A DNA stretch of 64,000 nucleotides from Xanthoparmelia taractica (Eukaryota > Ascomycota > Lecanoromycetes > Lecanorales > Parmeliaceae). Positions 1 to 12,400 of the stretch are shown piece after piece (position 1 is the stretch's first letter; every line of letters begins with the position of its first letter). Both the position numbers and the translations under genes were made by a program. The notes below the pieces were generated by a model. That model worked only from the letters and a program-made list of their open reading frames with translations, made no database searches and was not told the DNA's origin. Location of the stretch: positions 124,001 through 188,000 of the forward strand of contig JANQBS010000005.1 of NCBI GenBank assembly GCA_033085395.1, written 5' to 3'.

Positions 1-2
1 TG

Positions 3-506
3 CAATGGGTCTTTCTTTGTCTGTGTACTGGTGTTGGCCTTGGTTTCCTTTACACATCGCTGGCATTAATCAATCAAGCTGCCTCGGATGACAGCAACAT
101 GGCCTTCGCGATCAGTCTGTTCATCTTTTTTCGCTCAATAGGGCAATGCATTGGTGTCGCAATATGCGGCGTCATCTTTCAGAATCAGATGGAGACGCGT
201 CTGCTCGCCATTCCATCCCTCGCCAGCCAGGCTGGTGAATACTCAAAAGACGCGTCTAGTACGGTGCTTACGATTAAATCTTTGCCCAACAGTGACAGCA
301 AGAGACTCCTCGTTCAGGCATATGCAGATTCGCTGAAGATTGTGTGGGCAGTCATGTGTGCACTCAGTGGAGTAGCAATGTTGGGGAGCATCTTTATCCG
401 CAAGGGTAGTCTTGACCGGGTCCTCAACTCGGAGCAGACCCTCAAGAAGGGGGGCTCGAGACATGGCCAGGACCTTGAGACTACGAACATGAATAACGAC
501 GTATAG
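3..506 (+). CDS. MFS exporter, DHA2 (14-TM) type, C-terminal fragment
   Basis: The frame is open from the left edge of the window, so the 5' part of the gene lies outside. The visible 167 residues contain two hydrophobic segments near the start, including an FFRSIGQCIGVAICGVIFQN stretch. This resembles the late-helix signature of fungal DHA2 drug:H+ antiporters (usually written FRxxGQxxGxAIxGxIFQN). A further membrane segment follows (IVWAVMCALSGVAMLGSIFI), then a charged cytoplasmic tail. Such proteins usually export toxins or drugs across the plasma membrane. It is transcribed towards a short-chain dehydrogenase and lies about 3 kb from a PKS-NRPS gene, so export of that pathway's product is a reasonable inference. 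No intron is visible in this part. Family assignment is secure; the substrate is not known. Confidence 0.85.
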   Translation, partial: QWVFLCLCTGVGLGFLYTSLALINQAASDDSNMAFAISLFIFFRSIGQCIGVAICGVIFQNQMETRLLAIPSLASQAGEYSKDASSTVLTIKSLPNSDSKRLLVQAYADSLKIVWAVMCALSGVAMLGSIFIRKGSLDRVLNSEQTLKKGGSRHGQDLETTNMNNDV

Positions 507-1367
507 AATGTCAGCATGCGAACCTACCCGAGCCACCGCGAGGCATGCCTAGGAGTTGTCATGCTAGCGCAAGAAAATTGTGATGTTAGGATGACATGAT
601 AATACTTGTAGGACTTACCGCTCAGCAACTAATAATAATTTGGAGCATGATGTTCTTCAACTTTCCATAAGTCACTGGTCTTGTTCTCCAGACTTCGTTA
701 GGTAAAGATGAAGAGAAGAGGTGTGCGCATTTCGTGTCACTTGTCGACTGTTCCAAGACTGTATATATGGGATGAATCTACGGATGCAGATGGCACTAAA
801 GAATATGTGTGTAAGGTAGGTTGATTTAGCTGTCAGGTAGATGATTGACTCTCCGTCCCAGCCCCTTCCTTTTCCCTCTTCTTTCTTCTGATTCTTTTCT
901 GCTTCTTCAAATTGGAGCATACAGGTGTGATGAGGGTTGAGAATTGATTGCATTCATTCTGAACCAATTAAAAATCCTCCGCGTTGTTTGCTTACTTTCC
1001 TTTACTGACGGGGAATTTCCAATATCTACCGCAGAGATCTGACAGCGGACACGGTCTAATAGACAAGCCCTCACCGCTCTTTGCAATCCTTTGAAAACCG
1101 TGTTGTGGATAAAGCGGAAGTATTAGGATTCAATTCAACTCAATCCAAATCTGAGCCTCTACAATATCCTGCCCGACGACGTCATATTCTTACTTACAGC
1201 CGTACTAGGCCAGCTTTCTTGGAGACGCCTTGTATTTCTACCTTCAGCATAATTAGGCATCCTGTAATTGGGATCCAACGCTTACCGCTTTCTTCTTGAA
1301 GCCCCCATCACTGATTCCCTCGCATGCATCTACATCTGCTTTAGGCATCCAAAAACTTCCCTCCAGC
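507..1367. other. intergenic region between MFS fragment and SDR gene
   Basis: This is the 3' flank of the transporter and the promoter of the dehydrogenase. Short open frames on both strands have no recognisable motifs or consistent splice structure. A pyrimidine-rich stretch lies at about 855-905. I see no RNA gene or repeat. Confidence 0.6.
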
Positions 1368-2722
1368 ATGGTCTTCTTTCAGAAACCCATCCCGCCTACG
1401 AGGGAGGATACCGATCTCACAGGGCGAACGATAATTGTCACCGGAGCCAGCGCAGGCTTGGGATATGAGGCCTCGTTGCAATTTCTTCGTTTGAAAGTGA
1501 CTACCATCATCTTAGCTGTTCGCAACCTTGAAAAAGGTAAACGAGCGCGGGATGCTATGCTTGCTGACAACGACGTCCAACGTCTGAACCCCAATGCCGA
1601 TATCAGGGTCATGCGACTTGATCTGGTGGACTTCCAGAGCGTCGTTGATTTCGCAGATCGTGTCCTTAAGGAGGTGCAGAGTCTGGATGTCCTGCTGCTG
1701 AACGCCGGGATCAACATGGCGCATTTTGAAAAGAGTCCCGCAGGGCATGAGATGTACGTATCAACCCTTGTATGACCCTGATACCGCGTGCTCTACACAG
1801 AAAGACCAGATCATATTCGGCTACCTCACGATCCACTGCCTGAGCCATCATCAGAGAAAGAAGAACAAAAACTAACGTCTCTCCCCCCCTGAACCATAAA
1901 CAGGCTGGTGCAAGTGAACTACCTCTCCAACGCCGTCCTCTCACTCCTCCTCCTCCCCCTCCTCCAAAAGACCTCCAAGTCCTCAAACCCACGCTCCCAC
2001 ACCCCCACCATCACCTTCGTCGGCTCCCTCGCCCAGGCCTTCAACTCGCTCTCCCGCTCAAACCTCCACCACCCCTCCTCCCGCATCCTCCCTTACTTCG
2101 CCAACCCGGCAAACTACTCCCGCTTCTCCCGCTACCCGGACACTAAATTCCTCATCGCGCTTTTCGTCCGCGAGATGGCGAAGCATGTTCGTAGCGACGG
2201 TGGAGGCGGGGCGGTGGTCGTTGATAATGTTTGTCCGGGCACGTGCGATACGCGAGCCGATGACAACTTACCGTTTTATCTACGGATTCCCATGAATCTG
2301 AACCGAAGGTTGCGCGCTAGGAGTGCAGAGGAGGGGGCTAGGGCGTTGGTGTTTGCGGCTACGGGGGTGGGGAGGGAGGATAGTGGGGCGTATTTGGCTG
2401 ACGGTGTGGTTTCGAGGTGAGTGCATATCATGAGTTGATCTTCTTTGCTCCCAGCCTTTTTCATGTACATCTCCATCTATGTCTTTATTGTTTCCATCTC
2501 TGGCTCTTTCGATCCATGTCAAGTACGATCTGCCGCACTTCTCTCCACAATGTGTGAATACCTCCTACCCAAAGATCGACCGACTGACTCGAACCCCGCC
2601 ATCACAGACTCGCATCCTATGCCTACACTGATACCGGCATCGCATTCGGGCAAAAATTGTGGGAAGAGACTGTCGAGCTAGCCGTGGGACTGGACAAGAG
2701 GGCCGGAGACGGAATCGTGTGA
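1368..2722 (+). CDS. short-chain dehydrogenase/reductase (WWOX/retinol-dehydrogenase-like SDR)
   Basis: Three exons (1368-1753, 1904-2416, 2608-2722) give 337 residues. The introns have GT donors and CAG acceptors, and both junctions keep the frame. The Rossmann motif TGASAGLG (TGxxxGxG) is at about residues 24-31. A structural NAG motif (LLLNAGIN) follows, and the catalytic YxxxK is present as YPDTK in exon 2. It is therefore expected to be an active NAD(P)H-dependent oxidoreductase. The ATG at 1368 is chosen because it gives a normal SDR N-terminus; an upstream in-frame ATG at 1296 would add 24 residues with no family resemblance. The gene converges on the PKS-NRPS (762 bp between stop codons), so it could reduce or oxidise a pathway intermediate. 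That role is inferred from position only. Exon 2 is strikingly C-rich at third positions compared with exon 1. Confidence 0.88.
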
Positions 2723-2821
2723 AGCGTGCTAGATAGGACACGGTAATCTGCATCGCTATCGGTTTTGGCCGTGATTGCTGTGCTCGGGTCGAGAGAAGGG
2801 GGATTCTTTTTTGTGGGGCAG

Positions 2822-2863
2822 AGGGGGAGGGGAAGGGAAAGGGAAAGGGAAAGGGAGGAGGGG
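2822..2863 (+). repeat. G-rich purine tract with GGGAAA microsatellite
   Basis: The strand is almost pure purine here: runs of five and four G, then several GGGAAA units. Seven or more G-runs of at least three, separated by one to three bases, fit the sequence rule for a G-quadruplex. It lies about 100 bp after the stop codon of the SDR gene. Confidence 0.75.
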
Positions 2864-3272
2864 TTTCTGCAGCGAACGGGTCACGCTATTCCAGCCTTCT
2901 TTGCCTACCTTGGTTGTTCTCGCTCCTTGGGCTTTTCCCGAACTAGATATTCAGATAGTCGCAGATCTTCAGCATTGTCACTTTCAGATATTGCATTTAC
3001 TCTTAGAAGAGTCGCAATCGAATCATGTTAAAGGCAAGAAGTATGCAAAGGGCATGGGTGCTCTTTTATTCGATCAAGTCACGTATGTGTTCGTGGCGTT
3101 GATGGCTCCGAACCGAGGTTAAGACGGATGAATACGGTAGAAGAGTCGTGAGATGGAAGCTTGGAAGATGATATGTAGGACATGGGTTTATTTTTTCGTT
3201 GAATGGTTTATCAGATGCGGCTTCAATGGAGATGACTTCTTCTATGAAGTAAGGCCCATATTATTCAAAAGA

Positions 3273-3358
3273 ACAAGGAGATCTATATGCGCTGCAAGAT
3301 GATTCTAATTAAGGTCTAGGTTACTGAAACGGACAAGGAGATCTATAAATGCGCTGCA
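3273..3358 (+). repeat. pair of ~25-bp direct repeats
   Basis: Two near-identical copies (3273-3296 and 3333-3358) share ACAAGGAGATCTATA followed by TGCGCTGCA. They differ by a two-base insertion and are spaced 60 bp apart. Their function is unknown; they lie in the shared 3' flank of the SDR and PKS-NRPS genes. Confidence 0.7.
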
Positions 3359-3484
3359 CAGACTGTTTAAATCCCCAAGATTTGCTGTACCAAACGAATG
3401 TTCCTGCCCAACTCCCCTTTCTGAAAAGAAATGAATCTGCAAAGAACTTGAAAAGTAAAATGCATCCGACGCGATGTACTCAAA

Positions 3485-6400
3485 TCAATGCCGATCCCTG
3501 AACAGACGGCCCAGATACTTCTCATCAACAGCCGGACAATCAACCACGCTGCCCGTCTTCTTCAGCGCCGCCTTCGTCCGTGCGCCATCGAGGCTGAACA
3601 TCGTATGTCCCAGATCCAAAAACTGCTTCAGTACCGTCTTCTCCAGCTGGCTTGTTTCGTCATCACCACCACCACCACCGCTGGCAGCGGAGGTTAGTGA
3701 TGTGACCCATTCAGACAATGGGACCACGGATCCTTTGACGCCGTCGTCGCGGATCTGGGTGATGATTGCCGGGAGGTCGCGGAGTTTGAGCGGGGAAGGG
3801 TTCCCGATGTGGTAGTACGCTATTCCCTCTGGAGGGCCGACGACGTCGCTGCTGGATAAGTGCGTCATGACCGAGGCGAGGTAGTCGATGGGGATGAAGT
3901 CGATGGCGAATTCGGGGCTGCGGGTCTCCAAGTCGGGGACACTGCCCGCTTCGATCATGCTCAGCATCATGTTCTGCGTCAGGTTGTCGTCGGGGGTCGC
4001 GAGGTTCGAGTTGATGTTGGACGTGACGGCCGAGGATCGGTAGATGCTCACGGGGAAGCCTCGGTTCGCTGCTTCGTTCAGAAGCATCTCCGCTACCCAG
4101 CGCGATTTGAAGTAGCCGAGTTCTTCGCCCCCGCCCGGTTGGTATTGCGCTGGACTGGTTTCTGTGATGTCGATGCTGGGGTTTTCGCGTTGAGAGTTCT
4201 TCCATGACTGCAGGTGGGGAACACTCCAGGTGGATAGGTAGTGGATCTCTGTACGATGGCTTCCGAGCTTGGCTAATTCGATCACGTCCAGTGTACTGCC
4301 TACATTCAGACGTTTCAGGTCGCTGTATGTTTTCAAGAGGGAGACGTGGCCGCCAACGTGATATATCGATTGGACGCTTCGGCCTAGTTCTTGGAAGCTT
4401 TGGTCGTCCAGGCCGAATCGGGCGAGGGATAGTGTTCCTGGTACACAGCGAACTTGTGACTCCACTTTCTCAGAGGTGATCGTTTCGTTGAAGAGGTGCC
4501 ATTGCTCGAAACTTGCTTGTATATCGAATGGAATCAATTTCACTTGCGAGCCTAGCGCGTGGATTATTGCGGATGGAAAAGCAGATATCAATTTAGCGAG
4601 CATGTGGATACCGACGAAGGAGTCAACCCCCGTGACAAGAAGGTCTGTGATATCAGAGCGTCGAGTTGGAGTCACACTGGGCCTCAGGTTGTATTGATCA
4701 GTCGAAGGCAAGGTTGCCTCGGCTGCCCAGTCTGGCGCCGCTATGCTAGCCTTCGTGCCTGGCTTTTGCTGATCTTCATCATTTGTATAGCCAAGCACTC
4801 TGCTCGCAATGCTGATAGGCGTAGGATGCTCAAACAACTTAGCCAACGGTATGTCAACACCGAACTTGCGTTTTAGCGTTGCTCTCAGCCTAAGGAGAAG
4901 GATGCTCTGGCCGCCCAGGTCGAAGAAGCTTTCAGTCGGTAATAATTCTCTTTCATGTGGGATTTTTAAGACATCTTTGAAAGCCAGAACGACAGAAAAT
5001 AATGTCTCCTCGTCCCCATGACCGCCGTGCTCGCTGGGTCCGATGGCGCTTGATGGAAAGATGAGATTGAGATCGGTCTTGAGAAGCATTTGTCGGTCAA
5101 TCTTGCCACTTACAAGAGTGGAAAGGGTGTTCATAAACTGGTAAGCGCTCGGAAGCATGACATCGTTTAGTACCATGCTGATGGTTTGGTGAAGCGAGTT
5201 CACTAGCATTTTTTGTTCGCTCGGGGTACAGACTCTGCTAGGCACGATGAAGGCAATCAATTGGCGATTGTCAGTCATAGCTACCTCATCGTCTGACGTA
5301 CTCCGAAGTAAGACTGCAACATCGACTAGCTTCTGTCCCTCAAGATGTTGTGATGCAAGGTGTATCTCATTCTCAATCTCCGCTAGGTCAAGGCGGTGTC
5401 CTCGAAATTTGATCTGCTTATCGCCGGAGATGCGACCCTTAAAGACAATCTGTCCGTCAGGGAGAAAGCATCCTCTATCACCGGTCCTATAGAGTTTGCT
5501 CCAACCTCGAGCATGAAAAGTCTCGGAAGCAAAAGGGTCACTCACGAAGACCTCTTCCGTGACAGCGGGTCGATTCCGGTACCCGCGGCTAACTTGGACA
5601 CCACCGATGCAGAGCTCTCCGATAACACTCGCGGGAACAGGTCTGAGCTGACGATCGACAACATAATGGGAGCAATTTGCGATTGGATGCCCTATTGGGA
5701 GGTTAAGCTCTGCAGGACCCGGATAGGATGCTTGGTGGGAGGTCGTCTGCACGGTGGTCTCGGTAGGGCCCCATTGGTTGAAAACCGTGACTGGAGTCTT
5801 AAGATCGTAGATGGCTTTGACTAAGCGCACTGGTAGATACTCGCCGGCGAAAAGCGCACGCCGATAGCTGATACACTTCCTTAAATCCTCGACGTTGTGC
5901 TCAAGAAGCAAGGCGAATTGGGTAGCCGGGAAATAAGTAATTGTAACTGCTGCGTCTCGCATGAAGCGTGATAGCTTTACGGGATCTTGTCGTGTTTCTT
6001 GTGATGCAAGAGCCATGGTAGCACCAGATGTCAGAGATCCCCAAATTTGGACCACGGACAGATCAAAAGACATCGACGAGTGAAAGAGAATGGTATCTTG
6101 GGCATTGAAAGCGTGGGCTTCATTATGACTGCTTAGCATCGCTTGTGTATTCGAGTGGCTCAGAATGACACCTTTTGGCTTTCCAGTACTACCCTGTAAT
6201 AACTCATCAGTAATAATAAAAAATCGGATCTTTGGGATAGATACCGAGGTATAAATGACGTAGAAAGCATCTTCTGCCGTAGCAGAAGGGCTCGTCATGA
6301 GGTCCGTTACACCTACTGCTGAAGCAATCGATGAGAATCGAGCAGGATGTTCTTTGAAACGTGTTATTTCCTCGGCAAGCCCATCTATGCCTTCACCAGT

Positions 6401-9400
6401 CAAGATGATAGACGCTGAAGAATCTTCTATCATATGATTAAGGCGTCCTTTCGCAAACTTAGGGTCTAACGGCACGTATGCGCAACCTGCATAAACCGCA
6501 CCCATCATTGCTGCAACCATGGGTATTCCGGGATGGCACATAATTCCTACAAACTGACCACGACTCATGCCGGCATCTCGAAGGGAAGAGGCAATTCTCT
6601 GAGCTTTGTTGAGAAGAATTGCATAGCTGATGGTCTCGCCGTCGGATGTCATGATGGCAGTTTTCCCCGGATGTCTCTCGGCGACTTCGGTAATTTTGTC
6701 GATGACTGACTGGTCATCCCAAACATTCTCTTTGACGTCAACCCTCCAACATTCAGATCTGAGGTAGTCCAGCTCTTTGGGACCGCACATCTCGATCTCT
6801 TCGACTGGCTGACGGTAGTCTCTGACAACGCTTGTCACGAACATGGAAAAGTTCTCAAAGAATCTTTCCATGTCGCCAGCTTCGTATAGGAAAGAGTCGT
6901 ATTCGAAGCGCAGCTTGATTCCAGATTGCGGATCCTCAAGCGCTTCCAATTGCATTTCGCAAGCTGTTGGAATATCCTCAACAAGGACGTCCTCGATGGT
7001 GAAGTGCTGGGTCTTGTATCTGGGAGGCTTCCCATACATTTGATAGTTGAAGGCGACTTGACCAATCGGGAAATGACTCGGATTCACTTCCGCTTTGACG
7101 GCTTCAACGATTGAGTCAAAGGGAACCTGGCTGTGCGCTAAACCGTCAAGGACTGTCTGTTTAATATCACCTACAAGATCTTCAAAGCTTGTGTCGCAGG
7201 TATTGTGACAACGGAGGGGGATCATGTTGACGAAGAAGCCAAGGATATCCCCCAAATCAGCGTGAGGACGATTCCCGTCGATCATAAGAATGGTAAGATC
7301 ATCTTCCTGGGTGTAGCGGTATATGAACGCGCGGAAAGCCGTAAGTAAGAACTGAAAGGGAGTCGCATTCATTCTAGCACAAATTCTCTTTAGGCGCTTT
7401 AGTAGCGAGAGATCAAGCGTACTCTTCAGGATAGACCTTGTGCTGCTTCGCTTCAAAGGACGTTGGAACTTTGCGAAAGGCAGGAGCCGACTCACACCGA
7501 GAGAACCGTTGAAATTCTCTGCCCACCATCTCATGTCTCTCTTCAAGTGTTCGGATTGCATGTTGTCCTGATACCATAGAGTGAACTCGGAGTAAGTGAT
7601 CTTTGGGGCTGCAACAAGAGAGAGACTCCTTTCTTGTACTAAAGCATCATACAAGGCTGTAAATTGTTCCATGAACGATATGGTACTACCGTTGTCCAGT
7701 GCGATGTGATGACACACAAGGACCGCGGTATACCTAGCCTCAGCTAATTTCACCAAAGCAAATTTTATTACCTCCCCACTTTCGATTTGCATAGCCACAT
7801 TTCTTGTCTCTCTAATGTACTTCTGAAGCGTGAGATCCGGTAGGGAGTCGCTAGAAAGGTCGACAAACTGAACTTGCGCATGTACTTCTTCCAAGACTGC
7901 TTGCTCTGAAAACTCATCGCCCTCGTAGTAGCATGTGCGGAGAATGTCATTGCGCCGGGAGAGTTCTGTGAATGTCCGCTGCAACAAGAGCAGGTCAGGA
8001 TGTCCCTTGAACTGTGCCGTGATGACAAAGTTAAGACTACTCGGATGCTCAAGGACGTTGTGAAGGAACCAAATTCTGCGTTGGAATGTTGACATTGGTA
8101 TCTTGGCGGGCTTTCGCACACCCTTGAGCTCCTCTGCCAGCGACTTTTTGACCCTCGCACCACCACTGGTCTCTAACGGTGATGCGTTCTTTCTGGTCAT
8201 CTTCGAGTTATCACTGACATCTTCGGCAGCAACCAGGGCCATCTCGCTAATGGCTTTGGTGATTAAAGCTTCAATGGACTTTGCACCTAGGATATCAAAG
8301 AGGGCCATTTCGACCGTTACGGTGTTGGAAAACCACTTCCGGAATTCGACAGCTACAATAGAGTCCAGTCCATACGCAGAGAGCGGATTTCCAGCTTGTA
8401 TCGTTGAAGCAGGAACAGCTAAGACATTGGCAACCTTTTCAATGAAAGCGGCCATTAGGATTGTGATCCTCTCTTGAGTGTCTGTTGTATTCAGTAGAGA
8501 TACCGTCAAGCTGACGGCGCCTGAGCTACCCGTTGCGCTGACACCGAGATCAAGGTTGCTGTAGAGGTTCCTAAAAATGGGTTTCGTACTCCAATACAGA
8601 TCCTTTGTCCGCATGTTGATACCGGTAATGATTTGGTGATCGTCGAAACCTCTGCTCTTCATCTCCACTAGATTGGGAGTTGATACTGCCTCTTCAATCT
8701 GGTAGAACAGCTCGTCTTCGTTGATGAGTTCATAGCCCAATCGCTCCATGGTCCTTTGGAGATCACTGTTTTCGGCTACAGCGCCAATCCCACCGACAGC
8801 ACCAACATTCATTGTCGTTCCTGCAAGTCCTAATCGCCGGCGATGATTCATCAAAGCATCAAGGTAAGCGTTCGCAGCGGCATAATTAGCCTGACCTTTT
8901 GAGCCGAGAATTACAGCTCCTGACGAGAAACAAACGAAAAAATCGAGATTTTTGTTTAACGTGGCTTTGTGTAAATTGTGGGTTCCTCGAACTTTTGGTG
9001 TCACGCAGTCTTGCCACTGATCGAAAGTCATGTCTGCAAATAATGTGTCTCGGAGCACCATAGCAGCCTGGAAGATTCCAGCGAGGCTGCTACCCAGTGA
9101 TCGAACACATTGCTCCACCACATTTGAATCTGCGACGTCTCCTGCAAAGACGGACACATGTACGTTTCTGGTCTTCAACCAATTGACTGTAGCCTTTGCG
9201 TCGGTACGTTTAGCGCCTGAGCGTGACAAAAACGCCAGTTTTCTTGCTCCCTTACGGAACATCCATTCGGCCAAAGTGCGCCCAATGCCACCGAGCCCTC
9301 CAACGAGCAAGTAGGTTTTATGCGATTCGAAGAGATTGCCGTTGCGGTAAGAGGCAGGTAAAACCGGCACTAAATCATTGTCTCCAGGAACTAATACAAC

Positions 9401-12400
9401 TTTACCGAAATGCTTGCCCATTTGCAGCAACCGAAACCCTTTCTGGACCTCAGCATAGGACACTTCAGTGATGGGACCCGGAATTTGGATCTTGCCGTCT
9501 TCGACCAGCTTGTAGCAGTCGTGAACGACCCGGGACATAAGTTCCTTATTGAGGTTGTACAATGTGATAAGATCGACAGAAGCGTAGGTTATGTTCCTAC
9601 GGAACGGATCCATATCGAGTTTGGTGTTTTCATGAATGTCTCTCTTACCAATTTCAATTAGGCGGCCAAATGAAGCCATACATGACCAAGTAGCATGGAG
9701 CAATTCTCCGGCCAGACTGTTGAGAGCCACATCACAGCCTCGCCCATTGGTTACTTTTAGAACACCGTCCACAAAAGAAGGATCACGAGAGGAGAAGATC
9801 ATGTCATCCGTCAGGGAGAATTTTGCTTTCAGGAAGTCGCGTTTGCTTTGAGATCCCACGGTAGCAATGACATGCGCCCCCATCATCTGTGCAAGTTGGA
9901 CCGCCATCTGTCCGACACCGCCGGCTGCTGCGTGAATGAGACAGTATTCCCCTTTCTGTAGACGTGCCGTATCGATCAAGGAATAATACGCAGTAGTCAA
10001 CACTCCTTCAAAGGACGTCGCGGTCACGAAGTCCATTGATCCTATTTTGTGGCACAGTAAGGCAGGGTTGCGAACAATGGACCGATGGGCTCCCTGCCCG
10101 GGCATACACGCCAGCACTCGGTCTCCAGGCCGAAAATCCGCTGCATTCACGTTGCGTCCCGTGCGCGTGATGATTCCAGAGCATTCGTCACCCAGCCTGT
10201 AATCATCAATGATACCTATAGAAGCCGCAAGGTCCCTAAAGTTCAATGCTGATGCCTTAACTTCTACCTCAACGTCATCGTCTCCAACTTGCGGTTCCAT
10301 GGTATCCTCATCATCCTCAAAGACCAGCGTATCCAGCAAGCCAACCTTTCCGATCTTCAGAGCAAGGTTTCGATCTTGTTTGAAAGGTTCGAGCCGTGGT
10401 TGCCTATGTCCTCCATTTGGGAGTTTCCTGTTCAGACGGTCATCGACTTCCACCCGTGGGATAACAAGTAAGCCATTCCGCACTGCAAATTCATCTTCAG
10501 TAAGGGGGCCATTCAAGACTTCCACAGCGAATCGACTGGTACTCGTTATGTCGTGATCCTGGGGAAGATCTAAAGTAACGAATCTGAGATCTTCATTCTC
10601 ACTTCGAACGGTTCGAGCCAAACCTAGAATCATAGCCTGTGCAGGATTTGGGCTCTCGCCAGTAGCGCCTTTCAGGAGCCATAGTATAGTACTGCCAGAA
10701 CGTTGAAGGAGCTTCTGAACGGCGTCGAACATCATTTTTTCCGCAGTTGCCTCAAAGAATGGGTCTTCATCTAGGCCAACGAGTGATATGATGTTACGGC
10801 TTGACAGAGGGATTTTGGCCACGTCCGTGATGGTCATGGTTCTAACGGTGCCTTTGTAGAGGTCTTTGATGGCAGAAACCATTGCTTGGGTAGTAGCCGT
10901 GCAAGTGGTAGAGACAAGCAAAGTCAAGTCTTCCTCAGATGCTTGAACACTGGCACTATTCTGGTACGAGCTGAATGCGCCGTCTTTGAAGACTTCAGGA
11001 AGCGCTTGAGAGTCCCATGTATTATTGTCGGTAACCACATAACCGTTCGGCTTAAGGAATGATGTGATATCGTAATCGACCGGCTCGCTAATGACTACAA
11101 CATCATAATTGTAGTCCTTGGGTTCTTCAAAGCTGACGAGGCTACCCCAACTAGCAACGCATTCTTTTCTTGAACCGAGACTTGATGAACGTGAGTGCGG
11201 CGTGATCTTTCCAAACCGGCGGCGCTCGCCCTCTGATCCTCCTAGAAAGCGTAGAAGCTCTCTCGTTGCGTCAAGGTCCGGAGTAAGGTGAAGAATTTCA
11301 GCGTTAGGGAACTGGTGAGCAAAAACATCCATCACGTTCCCAATGCTCTTGAATGAGGGTACGTAGCCACACCTCCCAAGTGTATCAAAGGCAGGCAGCC
11401 ACCGAATACGAAAGAACAATGACCGTTTGGATTCTTCGATGTCTGAACCGTTACCGAGCGCTGTCACTTCGAAGCCTTGCATATCGACCAGCACGTCATT
11501 CGAGCGACCAGATTGCATAGAAAGGCGATTAATAGCAACACGGGATCCAGGAAGCTTGGTCTCGGATTTCACCCAGAACTTTTGATCTTCGGTTTCATAC
11601 TTCTTGCTACTTAGCAAACCAGATACTGTCATGGATCGCACAAAGGTTGGGACAAAAGCTTCATCCAGAGGTCTCCCATTTTGCGTGGTCTCAATCGCCG
11701 CGAAAATAACATGGAATGCAGCATCGAGGCATGTTGGATGTAGTATGCAAGCGTCGGCCGGGGTCGCAACAACATCAACGGGCCGGAACGTGAGCGGTGC
11801 TATGGCAAATCCCGCTCCACTCTCGATATCGCCTGAGAGTAGCTGGAAATTCTCTCCATACATGAGGCCCATCTTTTGCAGCTGTCCGTAGTAAGGCAGG
11901 CGAGATCTACTTCTGTTCGTAGCCTTTTGGAGTTGCGCGAACCCACCCGAAGTCTCATCCATAGTACGCACTGGAACAGCATCGCCCTGTTCTGTACATA
12001 TAAGGCCGTGACAGTGCTCGAAGCTCTTGTATTTCTCGTCGAAAGAACAAATGACGAATCGGAACCAGGTGCTCGATGTGGACTTGGCGGATGTTGCGAC
12101 AGGTTGAAGCTCGGTGATTACCTCTGTCCCGACATCAGACGAGGACAGTGTCAAGACAGCCTTGAACACTACATCGCGAAGACGGATGTTTTTGAAAGCT
12201 GGAGACAGATTGGTTATGGCTTCGATTGCCATGCTTATATATCCCGCCGCTGGGAAGATTGTTTTGCCATCCACTGCATGTTGTGATAACCATGGAATTT
12301 CACTCTGGCGGAGATAATTTCGCCATCGTGGATGTCTTTCTAAACCCCCAGGAGTGGGGAAACCTAGGAGAGAATGACGATTTTTTCGGAACCTTTGTTC

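Larger units (their letters stand above)
2723..3484. other. convergent 3' intergenic region of SDR and PKS-NRPS
   Basis: This holds the 3' ends of two genes facing each other. It contains a GGGAAA purine tract and a pair of short direct repeats, listed separately. The open frames at 2765-3122 arise largely from the purine repeat and show no domain. Confidence 0.6.

Noticed and set aside
3711..4205. 164-codon minus-strand frame inside the synthase
   Set aside because: It is a shifted reading of the R-domain coding region, rich in Arg, Pro and His as expected for an out-of-frame translation of GC-rich coding sequence.
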